A stretch of DNA of 40,813 bases from Lishizhenia tianjinensis (GTDB taxonomy: Bacteria > Bacteroidota > Bacteroidia > Flavobacteriales_D > Crocinitomicaceae), in the NCBI GenBank assembly GCA_943330745.2, contig CALQIX020000030.1, forward strand, positions 1 to 40,813, given 5' to 3'. This document shows positions 9,085 through 16,685 of the stretch, piece by piece. The notes below the pieces were generated by a model. The model had not been told where the DNA came from. It searched no databases and worked only from the letters and a program-made list of their open reading frames with translations. Each line of letters opens with the position of its first letter. The first letter of the stretch is position 1. The translations under genes were made by a program, and so were the position numbers.

Positions 9085-11493
9085 ATGAAAAAACTATTAC
9101 TCGTATTTTGCTTGATTTCCGTTACGGCTATTACGGCGCAAATCACAACCGTTACTTCGCTCTCTCAAGTTCCTGTTCTGAATCTTCCAAAAATAAATCT
9201 TGCTCAGATTCAGGCCGAAGATCAAATTAGAGACAATCAAGGATTATTATATAGAATTGGTGTTGCTCAGTTTACTAATATTACTACCGAAAATTCTGGA
9301 GTTTGGACTATGAATACAGACGGAAGTAGAACTTGGAATTTGAGAATTCATTCTCCAGAAGCGGAAGCACTAAGTTTCTTGTTTGAAACATTTAAAATTT
9401 ATGGAGGAACAACCTTGAAAATCACTGATTTAAACGGTAAAAATGTTCACAATCCTTTAACGGTTGCTGACGTGGAAGATCATTTTCGTCAAAATGCAGC
9501 ACTCTGCGGTGGAGATGATTTAATTCTTACATTAGATGAGCCCGCTTTTACTCAACCTTCTGAAATTTTAATTGACCGTGTCATCCATAATTACCGTTCA
9601 ACTGGTTATGCGAAAAAAGAAAAAATAAATGAATCCGCAACTTGTGAGGTTAACGTAAATTGCTCTCCTGTTGGAGATACTTGGCAAGATGAGAAAAAAG
9701 GAGTTGCTCGTATTTACGTAGTGGAGGCAGCTAGCGCAGGTTGGTGTACAGGTTCTTTAATCAATAATACTGCACAAGATTGCAAGCCCTATTTTTTAAC
9801 TGCATTACACTGTGGTGTTTCTACTAGTGCTGCTAATATGACACAATGGAAATTTTATTTCCGATACGAGGCACCAACATGTACAAATCCTTCAACAGTT
9901 GGAACCTTGGCAAATTATTTTATCACAGGTTGCGTCCGAAAAGCAGATTCAGCTGATAATGGGGGCGATACTGGATCAGACTTTCTTTTGGTTCAATTAG
10001 GTTCTGCGGCAAATGAAGCAGCGACAATTACATCTTTAAAATCAGCAAATTTCAGTGCTTATTGGAATGGATGGAATGCTAATAATACAGCAACTACAGG
10101 CGGCACAGGAATCCATCATCCAGCGGGGGACATCAAAAAGATTTCTACTTTTAGTGGTGCAACAGTATCAAATAGTTGGGGTGGCACAGTTCAAAATACC
10201 CATTGGAGATTAACATGGACATCTAATTCAAATGGATATGGTGTAACAGAAGGAGGTTCATCTGGTTCACCTTTATTTAACAATAGTCAGGGATACATTA
10301 TTGGTACTTTAACAGGTGGAGGTTCATTTTGTACAGCGCAAACTTCTCCAGATATGTATGGTAAAATATCCTATCACTGGACTTCCAATGGCACAACAGC
10401 TGCGAAACAGTTAAAACCATGGTTAGACCCAACGAACAGTGGTGCTTTAACATTGGCAGGCTCAGCAAATCCATGTACGCCAACAACTCCAGTTGCTCCA
10501 GTTGCTAACTTTGTGGCAAATCAAACCAATGTTACTCCGGCAACAACGGTTAGCTTTACAGATCAAAGTACAGGAGTTCCTACTTCTTGGGCATGGGCTA
10601 TTTCTCCGGCAACAGGTTGGGCTTACGCAGCTGGAACAACTTCAACTTCTCAAAATCCTCAAGTAACATTCAATACAGTTGGCCAATACACGGTAACCTT
10701 AACAGCAACCAATGCACAAGGGTCGGATGCAGAAGTTAAAACAAATTATATTATAGTCGCAGCAGCTACTGGTCCATGTACTCCTTCTGTTTCTGGGACA
10801 TGTGATGAGTACATACAAAATGTTGCATTAAACACAATAAACAATACTACTGCTTGTACTTCTGGAGGATATACTAGTTATGCTTCAATAAGTACCCCAC
10901 TAGCAAAAGGGTCTCAATATACTGTTACTGTTACGCCAGCTGTTGGTGCAAACATTGGACAAGCCTATACAAATGATGAAATCGCTGTTTGGATTGACTA
11001 TAATAATGATTTTACATTTAGTGCTACTGAACGAGTTGGTTATGTTATTGTTGCAACAGGATGGAGTAATCAATTTACGTTTACTGTTCCTACTTCTGCA
11101 ATCACAGGGGCAGTTAAAATGCGCGTAAGAATTTCATACTCTGTCGACGGAGCTATTGATCCTTGTGCTGTTTCTACTTTTGGTGAGGTTGAAGATTATA
11201 CGATTAACATAACAGCAGGTGGCGGAGTAGGTTTGGAAGAATCAACGCTAAACAATTTACTAGTATATCCTAATCCGGCAAATGAAATGGTAATGTTTGA
11301 TTTAACGAATATGCAGGAAAAAGTGAATGAAATTCAACTAGTTGATATAACTGGACGTGTAATACAAACAGAGAAAGTTCAAGAAAATATAAAAGTGTAT
11401 TCTATGAATATTTCTGAGTTAGCGAAAGGAACTTATACAGTTGTTTGTAACGGAATTAATGCATCTTCAAATCAACGACTAATAAAGAATTAA
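9085..11493 (+). CDS. Secreted Lys-C-like serine endopeptidase with PKD, GEVED and T9SS type A domains
   Basis: 802 residues. A signal peptide covers residues 1-19 (MKKLLLVFCLISVTAITAQ). After a propeptide, the trypsin-fold domain has H242 in FLTALHCG, D299 in GSDFLLVQL and S393 in EGGSSGSPLF. These three motifs match lysyl endopeptidase (Achromobacter protease I-like) enzymes better than classical trypsin. A PKD domain follows (about 470-560, PVANFVAN...VSFTDQSTG), then a GEVED domain (about 565-715, ending FGEVEDYTINI) and a C-terminal T9SS type A sorting domain (LLVYPNPANE...DITGRV...LAKGTYTV, about 728-802). Predicted to be exported by Sec then T9SS to the surface or medium. Lys specificity is inferred from family resemblance only. 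Confidence 0.94.
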   Translation: MKKLLLVFCLISVTAITAQITTVTSLSQVPVLNLPKINLAQIQAEDQIRDNQGLLYRIGVAQFTNITTENSGVWTMNTDGSRTWNLRIHSPEAEALSFLFETFKIYGGTTLKITDLNGKNVHNPLTVADVEDHFRQNAALCGGDDLILTLDEPAFTQPSEILIDRVIHNYRSTGYAKKEKINESATCEVNVNCSPVGDTWQDEKKGVARIYVVEAASAGWCTGSLINNTAQDCKPYFLTALHCGVSTSAANMTQWKFYFRYEAPTCTNPSTVGTLANYFITGCVRKADSADNGGDTGSDFLLVQLGSAANEAATITSLKSANFSAYWNGWNANNTATTGGTGIHHPAGDIKKISTFSGATVSNSWGGTVQNTHWRLTWTSNSNGYGVTEGGSSGSPLFNNSQGYIIGTLTGGGSFCTAQTSPDMYGKISYHWTSNGTTAAKQLKPWLDPTNSGALTLAGSANPCTPTTPVAPVANFVANQTNVTPATTVSFTDQSTGVPTSWAWAISPATGWAYAAGTTSTSQNPQVTFNTVGQYTVTLTATNAQGSDAEVKTNYIIVAAATGPCTPSVSGTCDEYIQNVALNTINNTTACTSGGYTSYASISTPLAKGSQYTVTVTPAVGANIGQAYTNDEIAVWIDYNNDFTFSATERVGYVIVATGWSNQFTFTVPTSAITGAVKMRVRISYSVDGAIDPCAVSTFGEVEDYTINITAGGGVGLEESTLNNLLVYPNPANEMVMFDLTNMQEKVNEIQLVDITGRVIQTEKVQENIKVYSMNISELAKGTYTVVCNGINASSNQRLIKN

Positions 11494-11509
11494 ATAAATT
11501 ACAACTGAA

Positions 11510-11542
11510 TTGATTTTTCAAATAAAAAATGTTGTAATTTAG
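11510..11542 (+). promoter_or_regulatory. Possible promoter of tRNA-Ser
   Basis: TTG (11510-11512) and TAATTTAG (11535-11542, 7 of 8 to TAnnTTTG) are separated by 22 bp, and the -7 box ends 18 bp before the tRNA. The spacing is at the long end for Bacteroidota promoters. Confidence 0.33.
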
Positions 11543-11560
11543 CCGCTCTTTGAAGCGAAA

Positions 11561-11648
11561 GGAGAGGTGTCCGAGTGGTTGAAGGAGCACGCCTGGAAAG
11601 TGTGTATACGCCAAAAGTGTATCGAGGGTTCGAATCCCTCTCTCTCCG
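11561..11648 (+). tRNA. tRNA-Ser (GGA)
   Basis: The acceptor GGAGAGG pairs with TCTCTCC (one G-U). The anticodon loop contains CTGGAAA, giving anticodon GGA (Ser). There is a long variable arm (GTGTATACGCCAAAAGTGTATC region), as expected for class II tRNAs. The T-arm is GAGGG-TTCGAAT-CCCTC and the discriminator is G, as in tRNA-Ser. CCA is not encoded (followed by CAACG). Its 3' end is the start of a downstream tandem array. Confidence 0.95.
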
Positions 11649-11872
11649 CAACGTAGAGAAGGAGGAGTGGATGAGAACCCTCGGGTTCGAGCCGGAGTGA
11701 AACGGAGACCTGCGAAGCAAATCCCTCTCTCTCCGCAACGTAGAGAAGGAGGAGTGGATGAGAACCCTCGGGTTCGAGCCGGAGTGAAACGGAGACCTGC
11801 GAAGTAAATCCCTCTCTCTCCGCAACGTAGAGAAGGAGGAGTGGGTGAGAATCCTCGGGTTCGAGCCGGAGT
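11633..11872 (+). repeat. 87-bp tandem repeats that duplicate the tRNA-Ser 3' end
   Basis: The 21-nt core AATCCCTCTCTCTCCGCAACG, covering the end of the T-arm, the 3' acceptor strand, the discriminator and 6 nt of flank, recurs at 11633 (inside the tRNA), 11720 and 11807, exactly 87 bp apart. Between the cores each unit repeats GTAGAGAAGGAGGAGTGG, GAACCCTCGGGTTCGAGCC (a second T-loop-like GGTTCGA inside a short hairpin) and GGAGTGAAACGGAGACCTGCGAAG. The units differ at only three or so positions (aagC/aagT, gtggA/gtggG, aaCcctc/aaTcctc). The third unit stops after about 66 bp. No protein is credible here. Function unknown. Confidence 0.93.
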
Positions 11873-11924
11873 AGGAATAAATAAAAAAGTAATTGCTTTA
11901 GAAACAATAATGGTGAAGAAGTAA

Positions 11925-11954
11925 TTTGGAATTTAAATATAAAGTGTAAATTTG
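11925..11954 (+). promoter_or_regulatory. Bacteroidota sigma-A-type promoter of the exbB-exbD operon
   Basis: TTTG (11925-11928) and TAAATTTG (11947-11954) are both exact matches to the Bacteroidota -33 and -7 elements, separated by 18 bp. The predicted leader to the exbB ATG is about 27 nt. This is the best-formed promoter in the window. Confidence 0.75.
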
Positions 11955-11988
11955 TAAAATAAATAAGTTAGAAAATAAAGTTAATAGT

Positions 11989-12840
11989 ATGAAAAACGTA
12001 ACTAAATCATTGATTTTAACTCTTACAGTAGTTTTTGGAATTGCTGTTTCGTCGTATGCGAAAACTCCAAAATCAGCTACTGAAAATGAGGCTAAAACAG
12101 AATTGGCATCAGACAATGCATCAGACAATGCTTCTGGAAATAATGTGGCTGACGCAGCCAAAGCCGGAAAAGACGATAAAAAAGCAGAAGCCGAAGAGCC
12201 TCAATTAGATTTTATTCAAACATTAAAACAAAAGTATATTGAAGGAGATCCATTGTGGATGACTCCCGTATTAATTTGTATGATTATAGGTATAGCTCTA
12301 TCTATTGAGCGTATTATTTATTTAAATCTTTCTACCATTAATACAGAGAAGTTTTTGAATGATGTTGAAAAAGCATTGCAAAATGGTGGTGTTGACGCAG
12401 CAAAAGAAGTATGTAGAAATACACGTGGTCCAATTGCTTCTATCTTTTATCAAGGATTAGATCGTTCTGAAGAAGGGATTGACATGGTTGAAAAATCAGT
12501 TGTTTCTTATGGAGGTGTTCAAATGGGATTAATGGAGAAAGGATTGTCTTGGTTACAATTGTTCATCGCACTATCTCCAATGTTAGGTTTCTTGGGAACT
12601 GTAATTGGTATGATTCAGGCCTTCGATAAAATCGTTAAAGACGGTCAGGTTTCACCAACAACAGTTGCAGATGGTATTAAGGTTGCCCTTTTAACAACAG
12701 TATTTGGTTTGATTTCAGCGATGTTTTTACAAGTATTTTATAACTACATTACAGCGAAAATTGATGATTTAGTTAATGAAATGGAAAACGCATCTATTTC
12801 GTTAATTGATATCCTTTTGAAAAATAAAGTAGTTAAGTAA
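11989..12840 (+). CDS. exbB: MotA/TolQ/ExbB proton channel family protein
   Basis: 283 residues. It begins with a signal-peptide-like hydrophobic stretch (1-25), then about 45 charged, low-complexity residues (ASDNASDNASG... KAGKDDKKAEAEEPQ). The ExbB core follows: a TM helix near 88-108, a cytoplasmic segment, and two TM helices with the family signature LSPMLGFLGTVIGMIQAF and VADGIKVALLTTVFGLISAMF. With the downstream ExbD pair it should form an inner-membrane proton channel that energises TonB-dependent outer-membrane transport; a TolQ role is the alternative. A 12-bp tandem repeat (12106-12129) encodes the doubled ASDN. The N-terminal extension is longer than in E. coli ExbB. Confidence 0.92.
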   Translation: MKNVTKSLILTLTVVFGIAVSSYAKTPKSATENEAKTELASDNASDNASGNNVADAAKAGKDDKKAEAEEPQLDFIQTLKQKYIEGDPLWMTPVLICMIIGIALSIERIIYLNLSTINTEKFLNDVEKALQNGGVDAAKEVCRNTRGPIASIFYQGLDRSEEGIDMVEKSVVSYGGVQMGLMEKGLSWLQLFIALSPMLGFLGTVIGMIQAFDKIVKDGQVSPTTVADGIKVALLTTVFGLISAMFLQVFYNYITAKIDDLVNEMENASISLIDILLKNKVVK

Positions 12841-12861
12841 TTCCCTTAAATTTCAAAAATT

Positions 12862-13329
12862 ATGGATGCTAAAAAAACAGCTCTATTGCTTAACATCATA
12901 AAGTTTGTGCTTTCAGGTGTTGGTGTGTTAGCTTGTATTTTGGTTATAAATGGACCAAATACAAATGCAGGAAGCCAAGTTGTAGAAGAATTTAGAGATG
13001 GATTTGAAATGTCCTTTGCTATGTTGTTTACTATTGCAGTTATTTTTGCATGTGTTGCAATGATTATAGCTTTCTTCATTATTCATTTCATTAGCCAGCC
13101 GAAAAAGACTACATTATCAATAATGGGGATATTAGTTTCCTTTGTTGTTTATATGGTTTTTTACATCGGAGGAACAAGTGATACAAGTAAGAGTTTATTG
13201 TTAAAAAATGAGGTGTCTGATGGTGTTGTATTGACAACTACAGCAGGTATTTACACAACTTTTGTTGCATTAGCTGTAGCGGTTTTGGTTATCATTTTAC
13301 TTCCTATTTATAATCGTTTCAAAAAATAA
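12862..13329 (+). CDS. Four-helix membrane protein in the exbBD operon
   Basis: 155 residues, no named family recognised. Hydrophobic segments lie at about 9-28, 50-75, 83-101 and 124-150. It has short loops and a basic C-terminus (YNRFKK). It sits 21 bp after exbB and 2 bp before the first exbD, so it is almost certainly co-translated. An extra small membrane protein between ExbB and ExbD genes is, as far as I recall, a common Flavobacteriia arrangement, suggesting a structural or assembly role in the complex. That role is inference. Confidence 0.85.
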   Translation: MDAKKTALLLNIIKFVLSGVGVLACILVINGPNTNAGSQVVEEFRDGFEMSFAMLFTIAVIFACVAMIIAFFIIHFISQPKKTTLSIMGILVSFVVYMVFYIGGTSDTSKSLLLKNEVSDGVVLTTTAGIYTTFVALAVAVLVIILLPIYNRFKK

Positions 13330-13331
13330 AC

Positions 13332-14087
13332 ATGGCTAAGCGAGAAATTCCAGAAGTGAATGCGGGATCGATGGCAGACATTGCTTTCCTCTTGCTTATT
13401 TTCTTCCTTGTGACAACCACAATGGATAAGGATACCGCTTATTTACGAACTATTCCTCAAAAAATAAAAGTTGATAAGCCTATTGAATTAGAGAAAAAAA
13501 ATGTCTTATTGATTAAAGCGAATAACGAACAATTTTTCATTCGTGGTAAAATATTTGAAAATCCAGATTTAATCTCTGATTACATAATTAAATTTTATCA
13601 GTTCAATCGTAATAGGGTTGGTGAAATTTATAATTCTGAGTTCCCATTGTATTTTTATACGAACATTTCAGAGGCTGAGGCTGATTTCAACTCTGCTATG
13701 GAAAGATTGAATAAGTTGAAAAATGCTGGTGTCACAAGTGGTCCAAAGTATGACATGACGAATGAAATTTTTTCGAAAGCTGAAAAAACATTTTATGGCC
13801 TGAAACTATATGGCGCTCCTGTTCCAACAATATCAGGTGAAGCACACATTCGAATTGAGGTAAAAGAATCTACACCTTACAGCACATTTGCTAAAATTCA
13901 AGCTGAAATTGAGGAAGCCTTATTTATTTTAAGGGATGAAGAATCAAAAAAATTGTTTGATGAAGGCTATGGTGCGTTGAGCAGAAAAGCAGAGCAAGAG
14001 AAAGGGAACAAGGAACTAGGATATAAAGTCTATTTACTTGAACACTTATATCCTCAGAGAATAATTGAAGTTGCACCTAAAAATTAA
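13332..14087 (+). CDS. exbD: ExbD/TolR family biopolymer transport protein (long form)
   Basis: 251 residues. One N-terminal TM helix, SMADIAFLLLIFFLVTTT, carries the conserved membrane aspartate (D16) needed for proton coupling. A periplasmic domain follows. It is about 100 residues longer than typical ExbD because of a central stretch (about 85-150) that includes YFYTNISEAEADFNSAMERLNKLKNAG. The C-terminal part (EAHIRIEVKESTPYSTFAKIQAEIEEA) resembles the usual ExbD fold. The two ExbD paralogues here probably assemble with ExbB as a heteromer; that stoichiometry is inferred. Confidence 0.91.
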   Translation: MAKREIPEVNAGSMADIAFLLLIFFLVTTTMDKDTAYLRTIPQKIKVDKPIELEKKNVLLIKANNEQFFIRGKIFENPDLISDYIIKFYQFNRNRVGEIYNSEFPLYFYTNISEAEADFNSAMERLNKLKNAGVTSGPKYDMTNEIFSKAEKTFYGLKLYGAPVPTISGEAHIRIEVKESTPYSTFAKIQAEIEEALFILRDEESKKLFDEGYGALSRKAEQEKGNKELGYKVYLLEHLYPQRIIEVAPKN

Positions 14088-14093
14088 TTTAAA

Positions 14094-14600
14094 ATGTCAA
14101 AATTTAAAAAAGGTGGTAGGGGTGCTGCTCCAGCGGTAAATACTTCTTCTTTGCCAGATATCGTTTTTATGTTGTTGTTCTTCTTTATGGTTGCAACAAC
14201 TAGTAAGGAAGTTGATCCTACCGTGAAAATTGATTATACACCTGGTCAAAAATCTAGGGATTTAACTCCATACAAGCAGCGTTCTGAAGTAGATTTTATT
14301 TATCTAGGTAAACCAAGAAACAAAAGTAGGGAGTCAATGGGTTACGTGTTATCATTGGATAATGTCCTTCAAGGTGCTAAAGATGATGGTCTATACACCT
14401 CTAATGTTGTTGGTAGATGGAAATTAGATAAATATAATCAGAAACCACCAAGAACTAAAGAGTCTGCGCCACTTGCAACAATAGTAACTTGTGTTAAGGC
14501 TGATAAGAATTCTCCTTCTGGTATGATTTTTAAAATCAGAAAAGAGCTCCAAGATGTTCAAGCATACGCTATTGCATATGCAGTGAAAGCTAAGGATTAA
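14094..14600 (+). CDS. exbD: ExbD/TolR family biopolymer transport protein (second copy)
   Basis: 168 residues. An N-terminal basic segment (KFKKGGRG) is followed by a TM helix, SSLPDIVFMLLFFFMVATT, with the conserved aspartate D22. The remaining about 125 residues are the periplasmic domain, ending in DKNSPSGMIFKIRKELQDVQAYAIAYAVK. It lies 6 bp after the longer exbD, in the same operon. Both copies keep the catalytic Asp, so neither looks degenerate. Confidence 0.92.
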   Translation: MSKFKKGGRGAAPAVNTSSLPDIVFMLLFFFMVATTSKEVDPTVKIDYTPGQKSRDLTPYKQRSEVDFIYLGKPRNKSRESMGYVLSLDNVLQGAKDDGLYTSNVVGRWKLDKYNQKPPRTKESAPLATIVTCVKADKNSPSGMIFKIRKELQDVQAYAIAYAVKAKD

Positions 14601-14618
14601 TTTCAAATATTTTATTGA

Positions 14619-16685
14619 ATGGCGGGTGGAAAATTTACTATTACCGCAGCGCTTCCGTATGCAAATGGTCCTTTACATTTAGGTCATATTGCTGGTGTAT
14701 ATTTACCTGCTGATATTTTTGCACGGTTTTTAAGATTAAACGGAGACGATGTAGTTTTTATTTGTGGCAGTGATGAGCATGGTGCTGCGATTACGCTACG
14801 AGCTAAGAAAGAAGGTATAACACCACAAGAAATAGTAGACAAGTATTATTCTATTATTTCAAAGTCTTTTGAATTATTTAATATTTCATTTGATATTTTT
14901 CATCGGACGTCTGATGAACTTCATCACAAAACTGCTCAAGAATTTTTCCTGAAGTTATATAACTCAAATAAGTTTATTGAGGAAACAACAGAACAATATT
15001 TTGACACCGAGTATAATCAGTTTTTGGCAGACCGTTATATAACAGGTACATGCCCTAAATGTAATTATGAAAGTGCCTACGGAGATCAGTGTGAAAAGTG
15101 TGGATCTGATTTAAGCCCTTTGGATTTAATTAATCCAATTTCCACGTTAAGTGCCAACAGTCCTGTTTTAAGATCTACCTCACATTGGTATTTACCAATG
15201 GACAGACATGAATCTTGGTTAAAAGAGTATATTCAACAGGGTATCTTAAATGGTGTTCAACACCATAATCCAAAGTTGTGGAGAAATCAAGTGACTGGGC
15301 AATGCATGTCTTGGATAAACGGAGGGTTGAAACCGAGAGCTATGACACGTGATTTAGATTGGGGTGTGAAAGTTCCATTATCAAATGCGGATGGTAAAGT
15401 GCTTTACGTCTGGTTGGATGCTCCAATTGGTTATATCTCAGCAACAAAGGCTTGGGCTGAGGCGAATAATAAGGATTGGAAAGATTACTGGGTAAAAGAT
15501 CATGCAGAAAATCGAAAATTGGTTCATTTCATTGGGAAAGACAATATCGTTTTTCATGCAATTATTTTCCCCATTTTATTGAAGGATCACGGAGATTATA
15601 TTTTACCAGATAACGTACCGGCATCAGAATTTTTAAATTTAGAGGGGGATAAATTTTCTACTTCGCGAAATTGGGCTGTTTGGCTCCATGAGTATTTGGA
15701 GACTTATCCTGATAAAGAAGATGAATTAAAGTATGTATTAACCTCTATCGCCCCTGAGTCGAAGGATTCTGAATTTACATGGAAAGAGTTTCAAGCAAGA
15801 ATAAATAATGAATTAGCGGATGTCTTGGGTAATTTTGTTAATCGGACTCTTGTTTTAACGCATAAATATTATCAAGGTGAAGTTCCTCATAAAAGCAACT
15901 TAATAGAAGAAGATCTTCAATTAATGAGCGAAATCAGTAAATTTCCGAACAAAATTTCCGAATTCTTATATGCATACAAATTTAGAGAAGCTCAAGCTGA
16001 AGTAATGAATTTGGCGCGAATTGGCAATAAATACTTAGCTGATCAAGAACCTTGGAAGATTGTAAAAACAGATCCTCAACGTGTTCAAACGGTTATTAAT
16101 TTATCCATTCAAATTACAGCCAACTTAAGTTTATTATTACTCCCATTCTTACCGAAATCAGCCAAGAAACTTCAACAAATGTTAAACATTGAACTAAATG
16201 ATTGGACAGTCGGTGGATCAAGTGAGATTATAGCCGATGGAACACAAATCAATCAACCAGAAATTTTGTTTGCTAAGATAGAAGACAGTTTAGTAGAATT
16301 TGAAGTCAATAAATTAAAATCAACGGATATTCAGGCCATGATGTATGAAGCACAAAAGGAAACGGTTTCATTTGATGAGTTTTCTAAAATGGATATTCGC
16401 TTAGGAACAATAATTTCCGCTCAGAAAGTTGAGAAGGCAGACAAATTACTTCAGTTAACAGTAGATACTGGATTAGACCAACGAACAATTGTTTCAGGTA
16501 TTGCAGAAAATTATAGTCCAGAGGAAGTAATTGGAAAAACAGTTGCCGTTCTATTGAATTTAGCTCCCCGAAAAATCCGAGGAATAGAATCACAAGGAAT
16601 GATACTTATGGCTGAGAATGAATCTGGAGAATTAAGTTTTATGTCACCGGAAAAAGCTTTTTCAGCTGGTGGAGGAATTCGTTAA
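14619..16685 (+). CDS. metG: Methionine--tRNA ligase with C-terminal tRNA-binding domain
   Basis: 688 residues. The class I signature is PYANGPLHLGHIAG (residues 13-26). The four-cysteine zinc knuckle is CPKC (about 146-149) and CEKC. The KMSKS-loop equivalent is GDKFSTSRN. An anticodon-binding helical domain follows, then an appended EMAP/Trbp111-type OB fold (about 588-688: FSKMDIRLGTIISAQKVEKA...RGIESQGMILMAEN). It charges tRNA-Met for initiation and elongation. It starts 18 bp after the second exbD, so it may be transcribed from the exbB promoter. Its stop codon overlaps that of the convergent purF-like gene (TTAA). Confidence 0.97.
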   Translation: MAGGKFTITAALPYANGPLHLGHIAGVYLPADIFARFLRLNGDDVVFICGSDEHGAAITLRAKKEGITPQEIVDKYYSIISKSFELFNISFDIFHRTSDELHHKTAQEFFLKLYNSNKFIEETTEQYFDTEYNQFLADRYITGTCPKCNYESAYGDQCEKCGSDLSPLDLINPISTLSANSPVLRSTSHWYLPMDRHESWLKEYIQQGILNGVQHHNPKLWRNQVTGQCMSWINGGLKPRAMTRDLDWGVKVPLSNADGKVLYVWLDAPIGYISATKAWAEANNKDWKDYWVKDHAENRKLVHFIGKDNIVFHAIIFPILLKDHGDYILPDNVPASEFLNLEGDKFSTSRNWAVWLHEYLETYPDKEDELKYVLTSIAPESKDSEFTWKEFQARINNELADVLGNFVNRTLVLTHKYYQGEVPHKSNLIEEDLQLMSEISKFPNKISEFLYAYKFREAQAEVMNLARIGNKYLADQEPWKIVKTDPQRVQTVINLSIQITANLSLLLLPFLPKSAKKLQQMLNIELNDWTVGGSSEIIADGTQINQPEILFAKIEDSLVEFEVNKLKSTDIQAMMYEAQKETVSFDEFSKMDIRLGTIISAQKVEKADKLLQLTVDTGLDQRTIVSGIAENYSPEEVIGKTVAVLLNLAPRKIRGIESQGMILMAENESGELSFMSPEKAFSAGGGIR

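Noticed and set aside
11633..11872. CRISPR array
   Set aside because: The 87-bp units are near identical throughout with no variable spacers, and there are no cas genes.
11499..11907. Minus-strand ORFs with repeated SNPRVLIHSSFST / AEREGF motifs over the tRNA-Ser region
   Set aside because: They are antisense readings of the tRNA and its 87-bp repeats in two frames; the 'protein repeats' are the DNA repeats. EREGFEPS-like peptides are a known artefact of annotating across tRNA genes.
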